Shown piece by piece: positions 24,734 to 31,868 of a DNA stretch of 64,000 bases. Both the position numbers and the translations under genes were made by a program. The notes under the pieces are model-generated. The model was not told where the DNA came from and did no database searches. It was given only the letters and a program-made list of their open reading frames with translations. The DNA is from Bog-793 sp963823945 (lineage in GTDB: Bacteria; Actinomycetota; Acidimicrobiia; Acidimicrobiales; Bog-793). The stretch covers positions 62,001-126,000 of the forward strand of contig CAWGNK010000014.1 in the NCBI GenBank assembly GCA_963823945.1, read 5' to 3'. The number at the start of each line of letters is the position of its first letter. Positions within the stretch are counted from its first letter, which is position 1.

Positions 24734-25558
24734 ATGGACACACTCGAGTCGGCGGTGCACGAGTTGTGGGCGCGGCGGGGCGAGTTGTCGGCCGACGACG
24801 CCGGTGCCCGCGCCACGGTCACCGCCGCGATCGAGCTGCTCGACTCGGGCCGGGCCCGGGTCGCCGAGATCGACCCCGCCGGCGAGGTCGTCGTCCACGA
24901 GTGGCTGCGCGAGGCGATCCTTCTGCTGTTCGTGCTCTCGCGGGTGACGACGACCGAGCTCGGGCCGTTCGAGTTCGCCGACAAGATCCCGCTGAAGACG
25001 GGCTACGCCGCCAAGGGGGTCCGCGTCGTCCCCGGTGCCTCGGCCCGCTGGGGGGCGTTCCTCGAGCCCGGCGTCATCTTGATGCCGAGCTACGTGAACA
25101 TCGGGGCCCGCGTCGGCGCCGACACGCTCGTTGACACCTGGGCGACGGTCGGCTCGTGCGCCCAGGTGGGCGCGCGGGTCCACCTCTCGGGGGGAGTGGG
25201 CGTCGGCGGCGTGCTCGAGCCGCCGAACGCCGTGCCGGTCGTCGTCGAGGACGACGCCCTCATCGGCAGCCGGTCGATGCTCACCGAGGGCGCCCGGGTC
25301 GGGCAGGGCGCCGTGCTCGGCGCCGGGACGATCCTCACCGGCTCGATCCCGGTCGTCGACGCGGCGACCGGCGAGCAAATCGGCCGTGGGCGGGTGCCGG
25401 CCTGGTCCGTCGCCATCGGCGCCAGCAGGCGGCGCGAGTTCCCCGGCGGGGAGTTCTTCTTGCCCTGCGTGCTGGTGCTGCGCCACCTCGAGCCGGGCGA
25501 GCGGCACGACAAGGCGCAGCTGAACGAGATCCTGCGTTCCACCGGCGTCGTGCCGTGA
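24734..25558 (+). CDS. dapD: Tetrahydrodipicolinate N-succinyltransferase
   Basis: Succinylates tetrahydrodipicolinate in the succinylase branch of lysine/meso-DAP synthesis. 274 residues. N-terminal helical domain, then FADKIPLKTGYAAKGVRVVPGA, and a left-handed beta-helix whose turns read LMPSYVNIGARVGADTLVD, GSCAQVGARVHLSGGVGVGG split across the succinyl-CoA site, and LIGSRSMLTEGARVG. The E-P-P-N loop (LEPPNAVPVVVEDD) is typical. ATG chosen from GGGGAGG 4 nt upstream. Stop overlaps dapE by GTGA, so the two act as a unit. Confidence 0.93.
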   Translation: MDTLESAVHELWARRGELSADDAGARATVTAAIELLDSGRARVAEIDPAGEVVVHEWLREAILLLFVLSRVTTTELGPFEFADKIPLKTGYAAKGVRVVPGASARWGAFLEPGVILMPSYVNIGARVGADTLVDTWATVGSCAQVGARVHLSGGVGVGGVLEPPNAVPVVVEDDALIGSRSMLTEGARVGQGAVLGAGTILTGSIPVVDAATGEQIGRGRVPAWSVAIGASRRREFPGGEFFLPCVLVLRHLEPGERHDKAQLNEILRSTGVVP

Positions 25559-26634
25559 CCGACCTGCTGTCGCTCGTCGCCGAGCTCGTCGACACCCCTT
25601 CGGTCAGCCACGACGAGGCGGCCATCGCCTCGTTCGTCGAGTCCGAGCTGCGTGCCTGCGGCCTCGAGGTCGTGCGGCTCGGCGACAACGTTGTGGCGCG
25701 CACGGCGCTCGGTCGCGCGAAACGGGTCGTGCTCGCCGGGCACCTCGACACGGTCCCCCCGTCCGGCAACGAGCGAGCCCGCATCGAGGGCGACGTCTGC
25801 CACGGGCTCGGCACGGTCGACATGAAAGGCGGCGTCGCCGTCCTTCTGGCGCTCGCCCGGGCGCTCGTCGAGCCGGTCTACGACCTCACCTACGTGTTCT
25901 ACGTCTGCGAGGAGGTCGAGCACCGTTACTCGGGGCTCGAGGCCGTGGACGGGTCGCGACCGGACCTGCTCGCCGCCGACGCCGCGCTCGTGCTCGAGCC
26001 GACCGGGGGAGTGGTCGAGGCGGGTTGCCAGGGCGTGATGCGGTTCGTCGTCACGACGCGGGGCACCGCCGCCCACGTCGCGCGGCCCTCGATGGGCGAC
26101 AACGCGCTCCACCGCCTCGGCGCGGTGCTGGCCGCCGCCGCCGGGTTCGCCGACCGCCATCCCGTGCTCGACGGCTGCGAGTATCGGGAGTCGCTCCAGG
26201 CGGTGTGGGCCGACGGCGGGTCCCGCCAGCGGGCCAATGTCGTGCCCGACCGGGCCGCGGCGCTGTTCAGCCACCGCTTCGCGCCCGACCGCGACGGCGA
26301 GGAGGCACTCGCCGCCGTCGAGGCGCTGCTCGGGCCGGCGCTCGACTACCGGGCCGGCGACACGATCGAGGTCGAGGAGGTCGACGCGCCGGCACCGCCG
26401 AGCCTTGGCGATCCCTTCCTCGCGGCCCTCGTCGCGGCGAGCGGCGCGCCGGCGCGGGCCAAGCTCGGCTGGACCGACGTGTCACACTTCGCCGGGCGCG
26501 GGGTGCCGGCCACGAACTTCGGCCCGGGCGACCCGGATCTGTGCCACCACCCCGACGAGCACATCAGCCGGGGCGAGCTCGAGGCGACCTACGCGACGCT
26601 CCGGTCGCTGCTCGGGGGCCCCTCGGCCCGCTAG
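25555..26634 (+). CDS. dapE: Succinyl-diaminopimelate desuccinylase
   Basis: Removes succinate from N-succinyl-LL-DAP, giving the DapF substrate. 359-residue M20 metallopeptidase. Metal ligands are visible in GHLDTVPP (His, Asp), GTVDMKGG (Asp), the EEVEHR pair (Glu-Glu) and the C-terminal CHHPDEHI (His). The lid domain starts near GCQGVMRFVVTTRG. GTG start overlaps dapD. The TAG stop shares CTAG with the stop of convergent lexA, a 4-bp tail-to-tail overlap that leaves no room for a terminator between them. Confidence 0.92.
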   Translation: MTDLLSLVAELVDTPSVSHDEAAIASFVESELRACGLEVVRLGDNVVARTALGRAKRVVLAGHLDTVPPSGNERARIEGDVCHGLGTVDMKGGVAVLLALARALVEPVYDLTYVFYVCEEVEHRYSGLEAVDGSRPDLLAADAALVLEPTGGVVEAGCQGVMRFVVTTRGTAAHVARPSMGDNALHRLGAVLAAAAGFADRHPVLDGCEYRESLQAVWADGGSRQRANVVPDRAAALFSHRFAPDRDGEEALAAVEALLGPALDYRAGDTIEVEEVDAPAPPSLGDPFLAALVAASGAPARAKLGWTDVSHFAGRGVPATNFGPGDPDLCHHPDEHISRGELEATYATLRSLLGGPSAR

Positions 26635-27263
26635 AGCCGGCGCAGGACGGTCACGACCTTGCCGTAGATCGTGACGTCGTCGGGCGCTAGCTCGATCTCC
26701 GCGAAGCTGGGGTTCGACGGGACGAGCACGACGTGGCCGTGGCGCAGGCGGTACGTCTTCACGGTCGCCTCGCCGTCGGGGATCCCCGCGACGACGACGT
26801 CGCCGGGATCCGCCTCGGACTGGTGGCGCACGACGACGAGGTCGCCGTCGAGGATTCCCGCCTCGATCATCGAATCGCCCCGCACCCGCAGCATGAACAG
26901 CTCGCCGGGTCCGGTGAGATCCTCCGGCACGGGGAGGACCTCCTCGACGTTCTCCTGGGCCAGCACGCCGACACCGGCGGCGACGTCGCCGACGAGGGGC
27001 ACGTGGGCGACCGGCCGCACCCCGATCGCGGCACCCGACAAGGGCTCGAAGGAGACCTCGATCGCGCGCGGCTTGGTCGGGTCACGGCGCAGGAAGCCCT
27101 GGCGCTGGAGGATCTGCAGGTGGGCGTGGACGGTCGAGGAAGAGGTGAGCCCGACCGCCTCGCCGATCTCCCGCACCGAGGGCGGGTAGCCGCGCTCGCG
27201 GACCTCCCGTTCGATGAACTCGAGGATCTGACGACGCTTGCCCGAGAGCTGCGTTTCGGCCAT
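26631..27263 (-). CDS. lexA: LexA repressor
   Basis: SOS repressor that cuts itself when RecA filaments form. 210 residues from ATG 27263. Winged helix-turn-helix at residues 9-62 (PPSVREIGEAVGLTSSSTVHAHL region), cleavage bond Ala96-Gly97 in GDVAAGVGV, catalytic Ser131 in RGDSMIEAG and Lys169 in ATVKTYRL, so it should be fully active. An upstream GTG at 27296 would add 11 residues that the family lacks and is rejected. Its promoter (minus strand TTGCAT, 18 bp, TAACTT) is overlapped by a LexA box, so it is autoregulated. Confidence 0.96.
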   Translation of the reverse strand: MAETQLSGKRRQILEFIEREVRERGYPPSVREIGEAVGLTSSSTVHAHLQILQRQGFLRRDPTKPRAIEVSFEPLSGAAIGVRPVAHVPLVGDVAAGVGVLAQENVEEVLPVPEDLTGPGELFMLRVRGDSMIEAGILDGDLVVVRHQSEADPGDVVVAGIPDGEATVKTYRLRHGHVVLVPSNPSFAEIELAPDDVTIYGKVVTVLRRL

Positions 27264-27308
27264 CTGGGCCGCCTTTCGCGAATGGCCTGCGGCCACGTCC
27301 TGGACCCG

Positions 27309-27338
27309 AAGTTACATCCGTGTCACACCCGAATGCAA
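27309..27338 (-). promoter_or_regulatory. lexA promoter
   Basis: On the minus strand, -35 TTGCAT (27338-27333) and -10 TAACTT (27314-27309) are 18 bp apart. The degenerate LexA box at 27336-27349 overlaps the -35. Confidence 0.5.
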
Positions 27339-27349
27339 ACATCCGTTCG
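27336..27349. promoter_or_regulatory. LexA (SOS) box, one mismatch
   Basis: CAAACATCCGTTCG differs from the CGAAC-N4-GTTCG palindrome at one base. It overlaps the -35 of lexA. Confidence 0.6.
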
Positions 27350-27350
27350 T

Positions 27351-27364
27351 GGAACACCCGTTCG
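27351..27364. promoter_or_regulatory. LexA (SOS) box
   Basis: GGAACACCCGTTCG contains an intact GAAC-N4-GTTC core. It lies 15 bp from the next box upstream, centre to centre, and between the two divergent promoters. Confidence 0.75.
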
Positions 27365-27372
27365 ATAGATCG

Positions 27373-27402
27373 TTGACACCGAACACACGTTCGTGCCACG
27401 AT
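27373..27402 (+). promoter_or_regulatory. SOS promoter of the LysM gene
   Basis: TTGACA (27373-27378), an 18-bp spacer and CACGAT (27397-27402). A perfect LexA box fills the spacer, so LexA would directly block RNA polymerase. Confidence 0.65.
27380..27393. promoter_or_regulatory. LexA (SOS) box, perfect palindrome
   Basis: CGAACACACGTTCG matches the Gram-positive SOS consensus without mismatch and lies within the spacer of the plus-strand promoter. Confidence 0.88.
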
Positions 27403-27465
27403 GACACCCGGGAAGGCGAACGCACGTACCCGAGCCCTTGGGGGCCGGGCCCAACGGAGGTGCGC

Positions 27466-27863
27466 ATGGCGGTGGTGGCCGGTTCGCTCGGCGCAGGCGG
27501 GTTCCGGCGGGCGCAACGGCCCGGCGGGCCGTCGCTGCGGCTGATTGCCGACGCCGGCTGGTCGGGCTCGCGCCCGCGCGGGCGCTCGTGCCGGCTGGCG
27601 CCTGGCGCAGGTTGGCGGGGCTGGCCGTCACGCTCCTGGCGCTCGGCGGGGTCTGGGTGGGTGCGGGGGCGTTGCGCGCGACCGAGAACCCCCCGGCGGG
27701 CCACTTCGTCGTCTACGTCGCCCGGCCAGGTGACACCCTGTGGGGCATCGCCACCAGGCTCGACCCGGCGGCCGACCCGGTCCAGGTCGTCGCGAGGCTC
27801 GACGCCGAGCTCCACGGAGCCCAGCTGCGCCCCGGCGCGGTCCTCACCGTACCGGCATCCTGA
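27466..27863 (+). CDS. SOS-induced LysM membrane protein, YneA/Rv2719c-like (apparent frameshift)
   Basis: Probable SOS cell-division suppressor: one transmembrane helix (LAGLAVTLLALGGVWVGAG) followed by a LysM peptidoglycan-binding domain (VVYVARPGDTLWGIATRL to the stop). Position between lexA and nrdR is that of mycobacterial Rv2719c, and the promoter holds a perfect LexA box. ATG 27466 has GGAGG 5 nt upstream and the frame shows strong third-position G+C to about 27600 (GFRRAQRPGGPSLRLIADAG); from there the LysM part is in the -1 frame. One lost base near 27590-27605 would explain this. Read without repair, GTG 27588 would give a compact 91-residue protein with helix and LysM intact. Confidence 0.7.
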
Positions 27864-27903
27864 CGGACGTCCCGCCCGCAGATCTCGTGGGCCCCGGGAG
27901 CGC

Positions 27904-27909
27904 TACTCT
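27904..27909 (+). promoter_or_regulatory. -10 hexamer TACTCT for nrdR
   Basis: TACTCT ends exactly 6 nt before the GTG of nrdR, the geometry of a leaderless transcript. Confidence 0.5.
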
Positions 27910-27915
27910 CCCGCG

Positions 27916-28434
27916 GTGCGTTGTCCGAGGTGTGCGGCCTGCGATGACCATGTCATCGACTCGCGCGAGGTCGACCGGGGCGAATCGATCCGCCGGCGAC
28001 GCGAGTGCCGCGGTTGCGGCTATCGCTACACGACTCTCGAGCGGCTCGGCGGGGCGGTCACCTTCGTCGTGAAGCGGTCCGCCGAACGTGAGCCGTTCCG
28101 CCGGGAGAAGATCGCCGCCGGCGTGCGGGCGGCCTGCAAGAACCGGCCGGTCGACGAAGAGGCGATCGAGGCGTTGTCCGTCGCCATCGAGTCCGAGCTG
28201 GCCCAGCACGGGCGGGATGTGACGACGGTGCAGATCGGCGTCGCGGTGCTCGACCGGCTTCGCGAGCTCGACGAGGTCGCGTACATCCGATTTGCCAGTG
28301 TCTACAAGGGTTTCGAGAGCCTCGGGGACTTCGAGCGGGAGGCCGGGCTGCTGACGAAGGCCACGGCGCCGAAACAGCACCGGCCGTCCGACGTCGTGCC
28401 GGCGCCGCGCGCCACGCAGCGGACGCCGGGCTGA
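27916..28434 (+). CDS. nrdR: Ribonucleotide reductase transcriptional repressor NrdR
   Basis: Represses ribonucleotide reductase operons when ATP/dATP fill its ATP-cone. 172 residues. Zinc ribbon at the N-terminus (RCPRCAAC and later RECRGCGYRYTT), DSREVDRGESIRRRRE between them, then the ATP-cone beginning VVKRSAEREPFRREKI and ending VAYIRFASVYKGF. No nrd operon is in the window. The lexA, LysM, nrdR order is shared with mycobacteria. GTG start selected from the -10 spacing and the invariant MRCPxC beginning. Confidence 0.95.
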   Translation: MRCPRCAACDDHVIDSREVDRGESIRRRRECRGCGYRYTTLERLGGAVTFVVKRSAEREPFRREKIAAGVRAACKNRPVDEEAIEALSVAIESELAQHGRDVTTVQIGVAVLDRLRELDEVAYIRFASVYKGFESLGDFEREAGLLTKATAPKQHRPSDVVPAPRATQRTPG

Positions 28435-28440
28435 GGCGCC

Positions 28441-29154
28441 GTGCCGGTCGAGCTGCTCGTCGAGGTGCCACGCCGGGCGGTCGCGATCTACGCCCACCCG
28501 GACGACTCCGACGTCTCCTGCGGGGGGACGCTCGCGGCCTGGGCGGATGCCGGGACGGTTGTCGACCTCGTCGTGTGCGCCGCCGGGGACAAGGGCACCC
28601 GGGACGCGTCGATCTCGGCCGAGACGCTGGTCGCGACCCGTTCCGCCGAGATCGAGGCGGCGGCGGCCGTCCTCGGCCTCGCCGGCGTGCACCGGCTCGG
28701 GCGGCTCGACGGCGAGTTCGAGAACGACTCCGAGTTGCGCCGTGAGCTCGTGGGCCTGCTGCGGGAGCTGCGGCCCGAGGTGCTGGTCTGCCCGGACCCG
28801 GCGGCCGTCTTTTTCGGCGAGCACTACTACAACCACCGCGACCACCGCGTCGTCGGCTTCGCGGCGCTCGACGCCGCCGCCCCCGCGGCCGCCTCGCCCC
28901 TGTACTTCCCCGACGCCGGACCGCCCCACGCGGTCGAGTTCGCCTTGTTGTCCGGCTCGCTGGAACCGAACGTCTACGTCGAGGTGACGGCGACGGTCTC
29001 GCGCAAGGCCGACGCGGTCTGCTGTCACGTGAGCCAGCTCGGCGACGGGGGAGAGGCGTTCCGGCCCACGATGGAAGAGCGCGCGGCCGAGGCGGGGCGT
29101 TCCGCCGGCGTCGAGTACGCCGAGGCGTTCCGGCGGGTCTGGCTCGGGCACTGA
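28441..29154 (+). CDS. PIG-L/LmbE family deacetylase
   Basis: A 237-residue zinc-dependent N-deacetylase of the family that includes MshB and Mca. Zinc ligands: AHPDDSD (His, Asp-Asp) at about residues 18-24 and the distal NHRDHR with a His. Also GDKGTRD in place of the usual GExGT. Substrate unknown; mycothiol enzymes and glycan deacetylases belong to the family. It lacks the Mca-specific features I would look for, so no symbol is given. GTG start 6 bp after nrdR, probably co-transcribed. Confidence 0.82.
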   Translation: MPVELLVEVPRRAVAIYAHPDDSDVSCGGTLAAWADAGTVVDLVVCAAGDKGTRDASISAETLVATRSAEIEAAAAVLGLAGVHRLGRLDGEFENDSELRRELVGLLRELRPEVLVCPDPAAVFFGEHYYNHRDHRVVGFAALDAAAPAAASPLYFPDAGPPHAVEFALLSGSLEPNVYVEVTATVSRKADAVCCHVSQLGDGGEAFRPTMEERAAEAGRSAGVEYAEAFRRVWLGH

Positions 29155-29166
29155 GGTAGCCCGCCC

Positions 29167-30537
29167 GTGGAGGATTTCCCGCAGCCCGTGGCCGGCCGGG
29201 TCCGGCCCGGTCCGGCGGTCGACGCGACCGACGTTCTGCATCTCGACATGGACTCGTTCTTCGTCGCGGTCGAGGTGCTCGCCGACCCCTCCCTCGCAGG
29301 GCGTCCGGTGGTCGTCGGCGGGACCGGGCCGCGCTCGGTCGTCTCCTCCGCCTCCTATGAGGCCCGCGTCTACGGCGTTGCGTCGGGCATGCCGATCGGG
29401 CAGGCGCGCCAGCGCTGCCCCGGGCTCGTCGTCGTCCCCGGACGCCACGCCGAGTACGAAAGAACGAGCGAACGGCTCCTCGGGATCTGCCGCCAGGTCA
29501 CGCCGGTCGTGGAGCCGATCTCGATCGACGAGGCGTTCCTCGACGTGTCGGGCGCCCACCAGCTGTTCGGAGACAGCCTGACGATCGCGACCAACCTGCG
29601 CCAGGCCGTCCAGGACGAGCTCGGTCTCGCCTGCGCGATCGGCGTCGGGCGGACCAAGCTCGTCGCCAAGCTCGCCTCGAAAGACGCCAAACCCCGCGTC
29701 CGGCCGGACGGGTTCGGTCCCGGCGCCGGGGTCATCGTCGTCACGCCGGCCGAGGAGCTCTCGTTCCTGCACGCCCACGCCGTCCGGGCTGTCCCCGGGG
29801 TCGGGCCGGCGACGGCGGATCGCCTGCGGCGCATCGGCGTGACGAGCGTCGGAGATCTCGCCCTCGTGCCGCGCAGCCGGCTCGTCGCGATCTTCGGCGT
29901 GGCGCACGGCTCGACGCTCGCCGACCTCGCCGTGGGGCGGGACGACCGGCGTGTCGTGACGGACCGCGTCGTCCGCTCGATCGGGCACGAGCAGACCTTC
30001 GACCGGGACGACCACGATCTCGGCTCGTTGCAGAGCAAGGCCCGGGAGCTCGCCGTCTCGGTGGCAGCACGGTGCCGGGCCCGGCGCGTCGCCGCCCGCA
30101 CCATCTCGGTCAAGGTGCGCTTCGCCGACTTCGAGACGATCGACCGCTCCCGGTCGTTGGACCGCCCGGTCGCCACGGCGGCGGAGATCGCCGAGGTGGC
30201 GGCGGACCTGCTCGCCGGCCTGGATCTCGCCCGCGGCGTGCGCCTGCTCGGTGTGTCGGTGTCCCATCTCGCCGAGTCCGACGGCGAGCAGGCCGTCCAG
30301 CTGGGTCTGTTCGATCCGGCGCCCGGGACGTCGGTCAGGGGCGGCGAGGTGGAGACGGCGGCGGACGAGATCCGCCGCCGGTTCGGGCCCGACGCCATCA
30401 CCTCGGTGGCGGCGGCCGGACGCCGGGCGGCGCGCGCCCGGCGTCCGGCCGGACGGCGGGTCCCGCTAGCAGCCGGTTCCCTGAGACTGGGCGGTGCCGG
30501 TCCGGGCGCGCGCGGCCCAGGTTCCCCGGGCGATTAG
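29167..30537 (+). CDS. dinB: DNA polymerase IV (Y family)
   Basis: Error-prone translesion polymerase. 456 residues. Catalytic carboxylates in HLDMDSFFVAVE (Asp) and SIDEAFLDVSG (Asp-Glu), steric gate region VVSSASYEARVYGV, thumb helix-hairpin-helix VPGVGPATADRLRRIG, and a little-finger domain. The end of the domain, VQLGLFD, looks like a beta-clamp-binding motif. About 55 low-complexity residues follow it. No LexA box was seen just upstream, so SOS control of this copy is doubtful despite lexA being 2 kb away. GTG start 12 bp after the deacetylase. Confidence 0.94.
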   Translation: MEDFPQPVAGRVRPGPAVDATDVLHLDMDSFFVAVEVLADPSLAGRPVVVGGTGPRSVVSSASYEARVYGVASGMPIGQARQRCPGLVVVPGRHAEYERTSERLLGICRQVTPVVEPISIDEAFLDVSGAHQLFGDSLTIATNLRQAVQDELGLACAIGVGRTKLVAKLASKDAKPRVRPDGFGPGAGVIVVTPAEELSFLHAHAVRAVPGVGPATADRLRRIGVTSVGDLALVPRSRLVAIFGVAHGSTLADLAVGRDDRRVVTDRVVRSIGHEQTFDRDDHDLGSLQSKARELAVSVAARCRARRVAARTISVKVRFADFETIDRSRSLDRPVATAAEIAEVAADLLAGLDLARGVRLLGVSVSHLAESDGEQAVQLGLFDPAPGTSVRGGEVETAADEIRRRFGPDAITSVAAAGRRAARARRPAGRRVPLAAGSLRLGGAGPGARGPGSPGD

Positions 30538-30605
30538 CGTGGCGCAAGACGGCGCGTCGGTGGTTCGGGCAGATCTCCGAACGGCGCGACGGGAAGGGGG
30601 AGAAG

Positions 30606-30980
30606 GTGCCGCTTTCCGAAGAAGAGCAGCGCATTCTCCACGAGATGGAACAGAAGTTGTTCGAGCACGAGCGCGGCTTCCCGGGCCGGGCGAAGCCGAA
30701 GGCGCCGCGCACGCTCGCCAGCCGATCGATGCGCTGGTCGGCGGTGGTCTTCGTGATCGGCTTCGCCGTGCTCCTCGTTGCGTTCCGCAGCTCCACTCTG
30801 ATCGGCGCCTTCGGCTTCCTGCTCATGCTGGCCGCGGCGCTGCTGTTCGAGCGGAACGCCCGCCAGGTGTTCGGGCGCGGCGACGCCCCGCCCCGGCCGA
30901 AGGGCCGCCCGCGGGTGTTCTCCGACGAGCTCTCGATGATGGGTCGGCGCCTGCGCTCCCGTTTCGGCAGGGAGCGCTGA
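30606..30980 (+). CDS. DUF3040 family small membrane protein
   Basis: A 124-residue protein with the DUF3040 opening PLSEEEQRILHEMEQ at residues 2-16, a basic linker, then two hydrophobic helices (WSAVVFVIGFAVLLVAF and GAFGFLLMLAAALLF) making a hairpin in the membrane. The basic C-terminus faces the cytoplasm. Widespread in actinobacteria, often near the division cluster; function unknown. GTG start supported by a purine-rich GGGGGAG run upstream. Confidence 0.85.
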   Translation: MPLSEEEQRILHEMEQKLFEHERGFPGRAKPKAPRTLASRSMRWSAVVFVIGFAVLLVAFRSSTLIGAFGFLLMLAAALLFERNARQVFGRGDAPPRPKGRPRVFSDELSMMGRRLRSRFGRER

Positions 30981-31030
30981 GGGATTTGGCCCGGGCCGGA
31001 GCCGCCGCGTTGGGACGGCAGGGCCTGACG

Positions 31031-31294
31031 ATGGGCAAGGTTCTTCTGCGCAGGCCGCGGCTCGTGCCGGCGGCGGTGCGGCTCGGCGTCGGCCTCGTAC
31101 CGCGGCGTTGGTGGCGCCGGCGCCCGTTCCTGCCGCTGCCGGACCGGGACTGGCTGGCATTCCGCATGGAGCTCGCCTACGGCGACGCCGGCGCGGTCCC
31201 GCCCGCCGAGGACCTCGCCGATTACCTGCAATGGGCCCGCGAGATGCGGATGCTGCGGGGCACGTGGCGCCAGGGGCGGGGGGTCGCGCGCTAG
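31031..31294 (+). CDS. Small basic conserved-type protein, function unknown
   Basis: An 87-residue protein with a very basic middle (RRWWRRRPFLPLPD) and a helical, acidic C-terminal half (DWLAFRMELAYGDAG, DLADYLQWAREMRML). No family recognised. Third-position G+C supports coding. The start is uncertain: ATG 31031 is used; TTG 30986 would add 15 residues. It lies between DUF3040 and HNH genes in the same direction, and both flanks are close, so it is probably part of that transcript. Confidence 0.6.
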   Translation: MGKVLLRRPRLVPAAVRLGVGLVPRRWWRRRPFLPLPDRDWLAFRMELAYGDAGAVPPAEDLADYLQWAREMRMLRGTWRQGRGVAR

Positions 31295-31344
31295 CCTCGC
31301 CGGAGATGGCGGGGAAGGGCCCTTCCGGGCCGCAGGCGGCCTGA
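31292..31344 (+). promoter_or_regulatory. Promoter-like TAGCCT, 12-residue leader ORF and palindrome before the HNH gene
   Basis: TAGCCT (31292-31297) lies 8 nt before ATG 31306, which opens a 12-codon ORF (MAGKGPSGPQAA) ending at 31344, one base before the GTG of the HNH gene. The ORF contains the 14-bp perfect palindrome GGAAGGGCCCTTCC (31313-31326). It may couple or gate translation of the HNH gene, or the palindrome may be an operator. Confidence 0.35.
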
Positions 31345-31345
31345 C

Positions 31346-31858
31346 GTGGACGGCAGATCACTCGTCCTCAACGCGACCTACGAGCCGATCTGCGTCGTGT
31401 CGTCGAGGCGTGCGCTCGTTCTCGTGATCGAGGAGAAGGCCGAGCTCGTGCACGACACGGGCCGGCGCTACCACTCCGAGCGGGTCGCCTTCCCCGAGCC
31501 GTCGGTCGTGCGGCTGGCGCACTACGTGCGGCTGCCGCGCACGGCGCGGATCGCCATCACCCGGCGCAGTGTCTTCGCCCGGGACGGCCACCGCTGCCAG
31601 TACTGCGGTGGCCAGGCCGAGAACATCGACCATGTCACGCCGCGCAGCCGTGGCGGGGCCCACATCTGGGAGAACGTCGTCGCGGCGTGCCGGCGCTGCA
31701 ACGCGCTGAAAGAGGACCGGCTGCTCGAGGAGACGGGGTTCACCCTGCACCGCATGCCGCACGCCCCGAGATCGCGCGTCTGGCTGCTCGCCGCGAGCGG
31801 GGACGTGCGCGCCGAGTGGGAGCCCTACGTGGCGCCGCTCCTCGAGCGCGCCGGCTAG
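31346..31858 (+). CDS. HNH endonuclease family protein
   Basis: A 170-residue protein with a full HNH/zinc domain: CQYCGGQAENIDHVTPRSRGG and ENVVAACRRCNALKEDR, read as C-x2-C, His of the DH pair, Asn, and C-x2-C. The N-terminal part (LVLNATYEPICVVSSRRAL) is typical of a compact actinobacterial HNH family found in one copy per genome, likely a housekeeping nuclease rather than a mobile or homing enzyme. No intron or intein surrounds it. GTG start directly follows the leader ORF. Confidence 0.85.
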   Translation: MDGRSLVLNATYEPICVVSSRRALVLVIEEKAELVHDTGRRYHSERVAFPEPSVVRLAHYVRLPRTARIAITRRSVFARDGHRCQYCGGQAENIDHVTPRSRGGAHIWENVVAACRRCNALKEDRLLEETGFTLHRMPHAPRSRVWLLAASGDVRAEWEPYVAPLLERAG

Positions 31859-31868
31859 CACCGGCGAC

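Noticed and set aside
26631..27296. Longer LexA start at GTG 27296
   Set aside because: It adds residues absent from the family and lies closer to the promoter -10; ATG 27263 fits the family start.
29100..29167. LexA box before dinB
   Set aside because: No GAAC-N4-GTTC core is present just upstream of the GTG start.
31346..31858. HNH protein as a homing endonuclease or mobile element part
   Set aside because: No intron, intein, transposase or repeats nearby; the compact family is a common single-copy chromosomal gene.
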